From the NCBI GenBank assembly GCA_900119625.1, contig FPKD01000003.1, positions 62,001 to 126,000 of the forward strand: 64,000 bases of DNA. The letters are read 5' to 3'. The stretch is from Olsenella sp. kh2p3 (GTDB lineage: Bacteria; Actinomycetota; Coriobacteriia; Coriobacteriales; Atopobiaceae). This document shows, piece after piece, positions 25,032 to 32,260 of the stretch (position 1 is its first letter; every line of letters begins with the position of its first letter). Position numbers and translations under genes: made by a program. A model generated the notes under the pieces. That model was not told the DNA's origin and did not search any database. It saw only the letters and a list, made by a program, of their open reading frames with translations.

Positions 25032-25976
25032 ATGGCAACACACAGGACCATCGGCATCATCGGCTGCAGCCACGTGGGGGCACACGTCGCTAACGCGCTG
25101 CTCGCACAGGGTCTCGTGGACGAGATTCGCCTCTCAGACACCAACGAGAAGCTCTGCCGCGCGCAGGCGAACGACCTTCTCGACGCTATGAGCTTTTATC
25201 CCCGCCCCGCACGCATCGTGGAGTGCGGCGTGGACTACGAGGAGCTTGCCACGTGCGACGTCATTGTCAACGCCGCGGGCCACGTGGACGCCTCCCGCAC
25301 CGACCGTGACGGCGAGCTTGTCCTCACGGTCGAGGAGCCCAAGAAGTTCGTCCGCCGTATCGAGGGCGCCGGTTTCACGGGCATCTGGGTGAGCGTCTCC
25401 AACCCCAACGACGTGATTGCCACCGAGATTCGCGACCTCGCCGGCTGCGAGCCGCGGCGCGTGATTGGCTCGGGCACCACGCTCGACTCCGCGCGCTTCA
25501 AGCATGCCATTGCGGGCGCGACCGGCCTTGACCAGGCATCGATCAACGCATGGATGCTCGGCGAGCATGGGTTCTCGGAGTTTGCGCTCTGGTCGCACGT
25601 CACCTTTGGCTGTCTCACGCCCGAGGAGCTGGAGGCACAGACGGGCATCTCGCTCGACCGCGATGCGCTCGAGATGCAGGCAGTGCGCGGAGGCTACACC
25701 ACCATGGCGGGCAAGGCCTGCACCGAGTACTCCATCGCCAACGGAACCGCAGCCATCATCGCCGCCATCCTGGGTGACACCAAGCTTGTGACGCCCGTCT
25801 CGACCCTTGTCGAGGGCGTCTACGGCGTCTCGGGCCACTATGCGTCGCTGCCCTGCGTGATTGGCGCACGCGGCGTCGAGAAGGTCATCGTCCCCACCAT
25901 GACGCCGCATGAGCAGGAGCGCTGGCAGGCAAGCTGCAAGCACATCGAGGAGAACAACGCCAAGGTCTCCTGGTAG
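25032..25976 (+). CDS. L-lactate/2-hydroxyacid dehydrogenase family enzyme
   Basis: 314 aa NAD-dependent dehydrogenase of the LDH/MDH fold. Rossmann start GIIGCSHVGAHVA at 8-20, SNPNDVI near 122, GSGTTLDSARF near 147 (catalytic Asp and substrate-binding Arg) and GEHGFSEFALWS near 177 (catalytic His). The coenzyme loop ASRTDRDGELVL lacks the Gln of strict lactate dehydrogenases, so it may prefer a bulkier 2-oxo acid, as in L-2-hydroxyisocaproate dehydrogenase. Single gene, 45 bases after the DUF389 stop with GAGGAGCGC before the ATG; the two may be one transcript. Would serve reduction of keto acids from amino acid fermentation (inferred). Confidence 0.85.
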   Translation: MATHRTIGIIGCSHVGAHVANALLAQGLVDEIRLSDTNEKLCRAQANDLLDAMSFYPRPARIVECGVDYEELATCDVIVNAAGHVDASRTDRDGELVLTVEEPKKFVRRIEGAGFTGIWVSVSNPNDVIATEIRDLAGCEPRRVIGSGTTLDSARFKHAIAGATGLDQASINAWMLGEHGFSEFALWSHVTFGCLTPEELEAQTGISLDRDALEMQAVRGGYTTMAGKACTEYSIANGTAAIIAAILGDTKLVTPVSTLVEGVYGVSGHYASLPCVIGARGVEKVIVPTMTPHEQERWQASCKHIEENNAKVSW

Positions 25977-26061
25977 CCTTGCGCGATCCGCAGGTAGCAC
26001 AGAAGCGGCGGGCGGCGCCAACGTGCGTCCCCGTCGCTTTGTTATGCTCGCCGCCGCTTCG

Positions 26062-27396
26062 CTACTTAAACGTGATCTTGATCCCGCTGGAGCCCTTGCC
26101 TGAGCCCCTGCGCGAGAAGAGCCCGCGCAGCCGCATCCCATAGCGCCTGAAGCGGTGGTTGATGCTCTCGCCGCTCGTCGAGCGCAGGCCCAGCAGCGGC
26201 GCCGCGCACAGCGTGGGCAGGAAGTACTCGATGGCGCGCCAGAGCACGAAGCCCGCGGAGGCCTGTGCGCCAAACATCCTGCCAAAGAGCAGCGCAAAGC
26301 CGCCCTCGGCGCCGCCGGTGCCGCCAGGCAGCGGGATGGCCGAGGTGAGAAGCTCGAGCATCGAGCCAGACGCCAGGCAGGTCACAAGGTCGGCCTCCTT
26401 GCCAAAGGCGTTGAGCACAAACCACGGCAGCGCGTAGAGGCAGCCCAGCTGAAGCAGCGTGAGCACCAGCACGCCCACGAGGTCTCCCTTGTTCTTGGCG
26501 GCAGACTTGAAGCCGTCGGAGAACTCCATGATTTGGTTGTTCACGACCTGGTACCAGTGGTCGTAGTCCTTCACCCAACCGCGCTTGTTGGCAAAGCGCA
26601 GCACCCAGTTGCCAATGCTCGAGAAGAACTTGGGGTACGCGCAGATGGCAAAGAGCGCCACGCACTCCAGAATCTTGAAGGCAAAGAGCAGGATGCCAAT
26701 GATGATGAAGTCGCCAAAGGAGTCCAGGAAGTAGTCGAGCCGGAAGATGAGCATGATGGCCGCAAAGATGCCCTCGCCCGCCTCGTACATGATGAAGCGC
26801 GTGGAGTGAAGCGCACCCGCCCCGCCCACGGAAAGGCCCGAGCGCGTGAGGCGGTAGATCTGCGCGGGCGCGGCACCCATGCCGTTGGGCGTGAGGTTCA
26901 TGAAGAAGACGCCGGCGGCCTCCACGCTCATGAGGTCGCGAACGCCCACGGGAGACTTGGGGTCTGCGACAACCGAAAGCACGTAGGCAGAGACGCCTAT
27001 GACGTAGTAGACCAGGTAGCAGAGGGCACCGCGCAGCATCCACGAGCTGTCGACCTGCGCAAGGCTGCTGAGAAACACATCCATCTGGCCGGAAATGATG
27101 AGGTACGCCAGATAGGCAAGCGTGACGATGCCGAGAAACACCAGGCTCTTGCGCACCTGGCCCATGCTCTGTTTGTCGGCTTCGCGGTCCTTGGCCGAGA
27201 CCGCCTTCGCAGCGTTAACGCGATACTTGACCTTGGCGCCAGCGCCAGTGGCAGCGGCGCGAGCTTTGGTGGTGGCCCCAGCACCGACCTTTGCCTTGGG
27301 CTTGGCGGGACTCACCTTGGCACCAACGACCTGTGGCTTTGGAGCCTTGGGGCGCTTCTGCGCCGCAGAGGCCTTCTTCTCGGCGTCCTCTGCCAC
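26062..27396 (-). CDS. LPG-synthase-like integral membrane flippase (UPF0104)
   Basis: 444 aa from a GTG at 27396 with an ideal GGAGGTGTTT before it. The first 75 residues are an Ala/Lys/Pro-rich cytoplasmic tail; eight or so helices follow. The blocks FFMNLTPNGMGAAPAQIYRLTRSG and SAIPLPGGTGGAEGGFALLF are the two conserved half-motifs of the lysylphosphatidylglycerol synthase TM family (AglD/MprF-N like). Members move or modify lipids; the aminoacyl-transferase domain of MprF is absent. Convergent with the dehydrogenase gene; a GC-rich inverted repeat (GAAGCGGCG/CGCCGCTTC, 26002-26060) lies between them. Confidence 0.82.
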   Translation of the reverse strand: MAEDAEKKASAAQKRPKAPKPQVVGAKVSPAKPKAKVGAGATTKARAAATGAGAKVKYRVNAAKAVSAKDREADKQSMGQVRKSLVFLGIVTLAYLAYLIISGQMDVFLSSLAQVDSSWMLRGALCYLVYYVIGVSAYVLSVVADPKSPVGVRDLMSVEAAGVFFMNLTPNGMGAAPAQIYRLTRSGLSVGGAGALHSTRFIMYEAGEGIFAAIMLIFRLDYFLDSFGDFIIIGILLFAFKILECVALFAICAYPKFFSSIGNWVLRFANKRGWVKDYDHWYQVVNNQIMEFSDGFKSAAKNKGDLVGVLVLTLLQLGCLYALPWFVLNAFGKEADLVTCLASGSMLELLTSAIPLPGGTGGAEGGFALLFGRMFGAQASAGFVLWRAIEYFLPTLCAAPLLGLRSTSGESINHRFRRYGMRLRGLFSRRGSGKGSSGIKITFK

Positions 27397-27465
27397 AAAC
27401 ACCTCCGACCCGCCAGTCCCAGGCAAGCGCCATGGGCGTCGACCGACTACATCATTAGAGCTAGC

Positions 27466-28557
27466 CTATCGATTATAGGCCACCGGGTCTGGTTCCACGA
27501 TTCCTCCGCCCAGGCAGACGAGACCCCCATAGATGACGGCGGACTGCCCTGGGGCCACCGTGCGCACGGGCTTGGGGAAGCTCACGCGGGCACGCCCGTC
27601 ATCGAGCACCTCCACCCGAGCAGGCCGCAGCTCGCCCGTGTGCCTCGTCCTCACCAGGTACTCACCGTCCGCAGGCGGCTCGCCGGCAATCCAGTGCACG
27701 TCGGAGAGGTCGAGCTGCGTGCACCACAGGCCCGGGCACGCAGGGTCCGCGGTCACGTAGACCACGTTCTTCTCGGTGTCCGTCGAGACCACATAGCGAG
27801 CAGGGCCACCGCCCAGGTCAAGCCCCTTGCGCTGCCCCACCGTGAACAGGAAGGCGCCGTCGTGGTGGCCCAGGACGCGGCCCGTCTCCCACTCCACGAT
27901 GTCACCGGCACGTCGCTCCAGCGTGTCCAGGAGGAAGGTTCGGATGCCCACGGGCCCCACAAAGCAGATGCCGTCGGAGTCTGGCTTGGACTCCACGCCC
28001 AGGCCCCTCTCGGCGCACATGCGGCGCACCTCGGCCTTGTCGCGCACGTCGCCCACAGGGAAGAGCGTGCGCGCGAAAGCCTCCTCGCCCACGCGCCAGA
28101 GGAAGTAGGTCTGGTCCTTGTGCTCGTCCACGGCGCGCAGGAGCTGGGTGGAGCCCGTCTGCTGGTCGCGGCGGACGCGGGCGTAGTGCCCCGTTGCAAT
28201 GAGGTCCGCTCCACGCGAAAAGGCGCGGTCTGCAAAGGTGCCAAACTTGACGGTCTGGTTGCACATCACGTCGGGGTTGGGTGTGAGGCCGTGCGCGTAG
28301 GCGTCCACCAGGTAGTCCACAACGGTGCGCTGGTACTCCTCCTCGCAGTCCCAGACCTCGAGGCCAATGCCCAGGGTCACAGCAACGCGCTCGGCGTCCG
28401 CAAGGTCGTCGGCCCAGGGGCAGCGGTACCCCGGCAGGTCGCGCGACCAGTTGCGCATGTAGACGGCCGTGACGTCGTAGCCCTGCTCAACAAGGAGCGC
28501 GGCCGAGAGCGCCGAGTCCACGCCTCCGGAGAGGCCGAGAAAGACCTTCTCGCCCAT
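27466..28557 (-). CDS. mnmA: tRNA-specific 2-thiouridylase
   Basis: 363 aa. PP-loop SGGVDS at 10-15, nucleophilic Cys99 in NPDVMCNQTVKFG and the second catalytic cysteine Cys198 in SDGICFVG are all present. MnmA puts sulfur on U34 of Lys, Glu and Gln tRNAs using persulfide sulfur. Its ATG overlaps the stop of the cysteine desulfurase gene by one base (TAATG), so the sulfur donor is co-made. It is followed after 69 bases by the flippase gene. Confidence 0.96.
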   Translation of the reverse strand: MGEKVFLGLSGGVDSALSAALLVEQGYDVTAVYMRNWSRDLPGYRCPWADDLADAERVAVTLGIGLEVWDCEEEYQRTVVDYLVDAYAHGLTPNPDVMCNQTVKFGTFADRAFSRGADLIATGHYARVRRDQQTGSTQLLRAVDEHKDQTYFLWRVGEEAFARTLFPVGDVRDKAEVRRMCAERGLGVESKPDSDGICFVGPVGIRTFLLDTLERRAGDIVEWETGRVLGHHDGAFLFTVGQRKGLDLGGGPARYVVSTDTEKNVVYVTADPACPGLWCTQLDLSDVHWIAGEPPADGEYLVRTRHTGELRPARVEVLDDGRARVSFPKPVRTVAPGQSAVIYGGLVCLGGGIVEPDPVAYNR

Positions 28558-29840
28558 TAGCGCCTCCTCCCCATGGCCAGCCCACCGGCACGGCTGAGCA
28601 TGTCCTCTTGCGTGAGACCTGTGCGTTGCATCTCCGTGCGCACGGCGTCTGCGATCTGCGCGGCCGCGTAGTCGATGTCGTCAGCGCTGGTGGGACGACC
28701 CATCGTGATGCGGAGGCTCCCCGCCGAGACCTCTGGGGGCAGCCCCATGGCGTGAAGGACGTGGCTCTCGCGCATGCGGCTGGCCGCGCAGGCGCTGCCC
28801 GTCCCAACAGAGACCCCGCGGCGCTCGAGAAGCACCACCAGGCGCCTGGCCTCGAGGCCGGGAAAGCTCACGTGGAGAAGCCCGGGAAGGCGGTGCTTGG
28901 GGCTTCTCGGCCCCGAGACCACCATGCCGGGGAACTCGTCCGCAAGGGCGCGCTCAAGCCGCAAACGCAGCGCCTCCTCGCGGCGGCACTCCTCGGCGCG
29001 GCAGCTCTGCGCGATTGAGAGCGCGGCAGCGAACCCCACCGCGCCGGCCACATTCTCGGTGCCGGAGCGCACGCCGCCCTCCTGGCCGCCGCCGAGGACC
29101 AGAGGGCGCAGGCGCACACCCTCCCCCGCCCAGAGGACGCCCACCTGCTTTGGCCCGTAGACCTTGGCGGCAGAGAGGGTGACCATGTCGGCCCCAAGCG
29201 AGGTCACGTTGCACGAGAGCGAGCCGGCGGCCTGCGAGGCGTCCGTGTGCAGCCACAGGGGCACGCGGCTCCCCTCGGCCAGGCGCTGCTGGCGCATCAC
29301 GGCGACCCTGCGGGCAATCTCTCGCACGGGCTGCACGGCGCCCACCTCGCCATTTGCAAGCTCAACCGAGACGAGCTGCGTGGTGGGGCCAATGGCCGCG
29401 CACAGCCGCTCCGGGTCAACGCGGCTGTCGGCGCCCACGCTCACCACCACGGCATCGCGTGCCTGGGCGCAGGCGAGGACGGACTCATGCTCGGCGGCGT
29501 CGGTCACAACGCCACCGCCCGCTGCCGCAAAGGCAAGGTTGTTGGCCTCGGTGGCGCCAGCGGTGAAGATGACGCCATCTGGCTTGGCGCCCATGAGGTG
29601 CGCAATGTCCGCCCGCGCTCCCTCAACGGCATCTCGCGCCGCGCGGGCGCGGGCGTACGGGGCCGAGGGGTTCTCGAAGCAGCGTGTGAGGTAGGGCTCC
29701 ATGGCCGAGAGGACCCTGGGGTCTAGCGGAGTGGCGGCAGCGTAGTCCAGGTAGACATCGCGGGCAGGGGCAGGCGCGCCCGCGCCGCTCGTGGCCTGCA
29801 CCTGCGCGGCAGACCGTGGCACCATGCGGTCGGGCGTCAC
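28557..29840 (-). CDS. Cysteine desulfurase (NifS/IscS-like), sulfur donor to MnmA
   Basis: 427 aa PLP enzyme. VYLDYAAATPLDP near residue 30 starts the fold, AEHESVL holds the PLP-stacking His, the PLP lysine is in SAAKVYGPKQVG, and the catalytic Cys is in VGTGSACAAS. In most relatives the residue before the lysine is His (SxHK); here it is Ala. Gene order with mnmA indicates tRNA thiolation as its main job. The start is a GTG at 29840 overlapping the upstream stop by 4 bases (GTGA) with TGGGGGC before it; an ATG at 29825 is an alternative. The open frame continues far upstream only because it overlaps the neighbour. Confidence 0.9.
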   Translation of the reverse strand: MTPDRMVPRSAAQVQATSGAGAPAPARDVYLDYAAATPLDPRVLSAMEPYLTRCFENPSAPYARARAARDAVEGARADIAHLMGAKPDGVIFTAGATEANNLAFAAAGGGVVTDAAEHESVLACAQARDAVVVSVGADSRVDPERLCAAIGPTTQLVSVELANGEVGAVQPVREIARRVAVMRQQRLAEGSRVPLWLHTDASQAAGSLSCNVTSLGADMVTLSAAKVYGPKQVGVLWAGEGVRLRPLVLGGGQEGGVRSGTENVAGAVGFAAALSIAQSCRAEECRREEALRLRLERALADEFPGMVVSGPRSPKHRLPGLLHVSFPGLEARRLVVLLERRGVSVGTGSACAASRMRESHVLHAMGLPPEVSAGSLRITMGRPTSADDIDYAAAQIADAVRTEMQRTGLTQEDMLSRAGGLAMGRRR

Positions 29841-30742
29841 TGCTCGTCGCCCCCAATGACGAGGTTCTGGAAGCGGTTGGCTATGAACTCGTCCGTGTAG
29901 TGCTCGTCCACCCACTGCTCGAAGGCGTTGCTCGCGGAGACGCCGGCGTCGCGCGCCGTCTTGCGGTTGAAGCATGCGAGCGTCATCCAGATGTCCGCCG
30001 CAAGGTAGACGCTCACCAGGATCACAAAGACCAGCTGGCGGTGAGAGGTGGGCATGCCAATGCGGTAGAGCAGGGGCGGCATGACCACGCGGCACCAGGT
30101 GAGCCCCAGGATGCCCCAAAAGAAGAGGAAGCGCCAGGCAACCCACTGGGTAATGTGGTCGGGCAGATACTCGTAGGTCCAGGACTCGGCGTGGAAGAGC
30201 GTTGCCATCGACCAGCCGGTGACCTGCTCCAGGATGCCACCCACCGCCATGGAGATGAGGAAGATCTGCCAGCCCTTGGCGTGGTGGCGGCGCATCTCAA
30301 AGCAGATGAGCGTGAGGAACGTGGCCCCAAAGCCATAGAGTGGCGAGAAGGGCCCCCATACCAGGCCCACGCGGCTCTGCGTGAGGCCCGCCGTCACGAA
30401 CATCCAGACCTCCTCGACGAAGAGGCCCGCGATGCAGCCAAGGAAGAAGACGATGATGACCTGGTAGAAGCCCAGGTGCATCTCGTCGAGATACGCCTCG
30501 ATTGCGTCGTGCTCGGTGCGCATGACGGTGGCGCGACGCTGCGGCGCGGCCTTGTCGTCTATGCCCTTGAGGTCACGCTCGGCGACCTTCTCGGCAGCTT
30601 CTTCTGCCTCGTGCGCCTCCGAGACCTCTGACGCGTCGAGCTTCCTGCCCTGGCGCAGCCAGTCCGCAAAGTAACGGATCACGCGGACGAACCCCTCGAC
30701 GATAAGGGCAATGAGGAGAAGCGTGAGAAGGCTGAGAATCAT
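29837..30742 (-). CDS. CmpB-like membrane protein (putative ABC transporter permease family)
   Basis: 301 aa. One N-terminal helix (ILSLLTLLLIALIVEGFV), an acidic cytoplasmic loop (about residues 30-95), then five or six helices. The motif VWGPFSPLYGFGATFLTL near 147 is the hallmark of the ABC_trans_CmpB family (GPWCPIYGxG in others), a family named after transporters but of unproven function. First gene of a run CmpB-like - cysteine desulfurase - mnmA, coupled by a 4-base overlap. Confidence 0.8.
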   Translation of the reverse strand: MILSLLTLLLIALIVEGFVRVIRYFADWLRQGRKLDASEVSEAHEAEEAAEKVAERDLKGIDDKAAPQRRATVMRTEHDAIEAYLDEMHLGFYQVIIVFFLGCIAGLFVEEVWMFVTAGLTQSRVGLVWGPFSPLYGFGATFLTLICFEMRRHHAKGWQIFLISMAVGGILEQVTGWSMATLFHAESWTYEYLPDHITQWVAWRFLFFWGILGLTWCRVVMPPLLYRIGMPTSHRQLVFVILVSVYLAADIWMTLACFNRKTARDAGVSASNAFEQWVDEHYTDEFIANRFQNLVIGGDEQ

Positions 30743-30977
30743 GGGGCGTCTCCCTTTGGGTGGGCGGTCAGGCGCGACTGCCCGAGGGCTGCCGCCGCGG
30801 CGGTCTTGGATGCGTGACCACGCGCCCCCTTAGCATACGACACGACCGCCAGCGACGTCTCCAGAGATTCTTCTCGTCATTTTGTGGCTTCTACCTGCGG
30901 TGTTTACAAGACCCTCAAAAAATTTCAAATTCTCGCTTGCATCGGCGCGACGGTTCCCGTATATTATCCCCTGCGTC

Positions 30978-31053
30978 GCGGGCTTAGCGCAGTTGGTAGC
31001 GCGCCACCTTGCCAAGGTGGAGGTCGCGGGTTCGAACCCCGTAGCCCGCTCCA
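30978..31053 (+). tRNA. tRNA-Gly (anticodon GCC)
   Basis: Acceptor arms GCGGGCT/AGCCCGC pair, anticodon stem CCACC-TTGCCAA-GGTGG gives anticodon GCC, and the T-arm GCGGGTTCGAACCCCGT is canonical. CCA is encoded (31051-31053). 76 bases. Confidence 0.97.
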
Positions 31054-31090
31054 TGCATTTCCGGCCGGTGTAAATCGGCCTTTTTCATAT

Positions 31091-31164
31091 GGCGAAGTGG
31101 CCAAGTGGTAAGGCACGGGCCTGCAAAGCCCTTACCCCCGGTTCGAATCCGGGCTTCGCCTCCA
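31091..31164 (+). tRNA. tRNA-Cys (anticodon GCA)
   Basis: Acceptor GGCGAAG/CTTCGCC, anticodon loop CTGCAAA giving GCA, T-arm CCGGTTCGAATCCGG, encoded CCA at 31162-31164. 74 bases, 37 bases after tRNA-Gly, so both are likely one transcript. Confidence 0.97.
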
Positions 31165-31173
31165 GAAGAGACT

Positions 31174-31202
31174 GGGCACCCGCTGCGGCGGGTGCCCTTT
31201 TT
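31174..31202 (+). terminator. Terminator of the tRNA-Gly/tRNA-Cys unit
   Basis: GGGCACCCGC (31174-31183) and GCGGGTGCCC (31188-31197) form a perfect 10-bp stem with a TGCG loop, followed by TTTTT. Confidence 0.92.
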
Positions 31203-31245
31203 GGTTGCGGCACCAGCGCGGAGGCCGCCTCCGTGCTCGCGGAGT

Positions 31246-31316
31246 TTATCGCTTTTTCTCAAAACTGCTTCTTGGCAACTGGGCAAACTCTGGGAGAGCT
31301 TCAGAGAAAGCGATAT
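31246..31316. repeat. 75-bp hairpin family, copy 3
   Basis: ATCGCTTTTTCTC (31248-31260) faces GAGAAAGCGAT (31304-31314), with CAACTGGGCAAACTC in the middle, the block shared with the copies at 62059-62133, 62311-62388 and 62516-62580. It lies between the tRNA terminator and the stop of the STAS-HATPase gene. Confidence 0.7.
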
Positions 31317-31405
31317 TCTCCGCGAAATGTCGGGGGCAAGGCCGCTATGGCGTCGATTTGGTGCCGGAAGGGCGGTTCCCGCAGCAGGTGCAACCGAAGA
31401 CGCCG

Positions 31406-32179
31406 CTAGGCTCCCGCGCCGCTGCCAGAAACCCCAATCTTCTCGCGTGCGGGCACAAGCTTCACCAGGCGCACAACGGTTCCCCTCCCTGAGGGCTTGC
31501 GCTTGATGGAGACGGCATCGGTGAGAAGGCGCATGAGACGAATGCCGCGCCCACGCTCGGCACCCGGGCCCGTCTCGGGCGGCTCCTCGTCAGCGCCCAG
31601 CTCGAAGCCCTCGCCGCAATCCGCAACGTCCACCTCGATCCTATCGTCGTAGGCTGTGACGGTTGCCAACACGCCCGTGGCACAGGTGTGGTCGACGGCG
31701 TTGCCCAATGCCTCCCCGCACGCAAGCGTCATGTCAAAGATCTCGTCTTCCGAGAAGGGCATCCCACGCATGAGCTCGCCCACGTGATCGCGAGCCTCGG
31801 AAAGGTGCACGGCGTCCACGGGAAACGTTGTGCGCCACAGCGGCAGCACTGACGGGTCGAGCTCCGAGACCGTGCGCTTGCTCCCGGCCCGCGAAACCGG
31901 CATGTAGTCCACAATGCGCATGAGCGCCAGACTCATGTAGACGCGCGGACGCACGTTGGTGAGCGAGAGAAGCCCGCCCAAAGACCTCATGCGGCGGAGC
32001 TCCAACAGCACAAGCCCCAGCCCAGCGGAGTCTGCGTATCCCACATCACCCATATTCAGAACGATACGCCGACAGCCGTCAGCAATGAGCGCGTCTATCG
32101 TCCTCTTCAGCGCACCCACGCTTGTCACGTCCAGGTCTCCCGCGACGTTCACAACGGCTATGTCCGGCATTCTCTCCAT
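31406..32179 (-). CDS. STAS - HATPase fusion (anti-anti-sigma plus anti-sigma kinase-like)
   Basis: 257 aa. Residues 5-105 form a STAS domain; the phosphorylatable serine is Ser51 in GYADSAGLG. Residues about 115-245 are an RsbW-type HATPase: N-box GEALGNAVDH (155-164), G1 box DCGEGF (187-192) and G2 RGRGIRLMRLL (209-219). In classical partner switching these are separate proteins: the kinase phosphorylates the STAS partner and a PP2C phosphatase reverses it. Here both are joined, and the SpoIIE phosphatase is 81 bases upstream. The target sigma factor is not in the window. Confidence 0.85.
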   Translation of the reverse strand: MERMPDIAVVNVAGDLDVTSVGALKRTIDALIADGCRRIVLNMGDVGYADSAGLGLVLLELRRMRSLGGLLSLTNVRPRVYMSLALMRIVDYMPVSRAGSKRTVSELDPSVLPLWRTTFPVDAVHLSEARDHVGELMRGMPFSEDEIFDMTLACGEALGNAVDHTCATGVLATVTAYDDRIEVDVADCGEGFELGADEEPPETGPGAERGRGIRLMRLLTDAVSIKRKPSGRGTVVRLVKLVPAREKIGVSGSGAGA

Positions 32180-32260
32180 ACGGGAATGCTTCCCACAACC
32201 ACACGGCTGTATGCCGAGAAGTACGCAGACGACACGGCTGTCACCCAGACGCCGCTCGCC

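Noticed and set aside
26155..28560. 801-codon plus-strand frame opposite the flippase and mnmA genes
   Set aside because: Both minus-strand genes are clear family members, and the plus-strand translation is low-complexity, His/Arg/Glu-rich noise.
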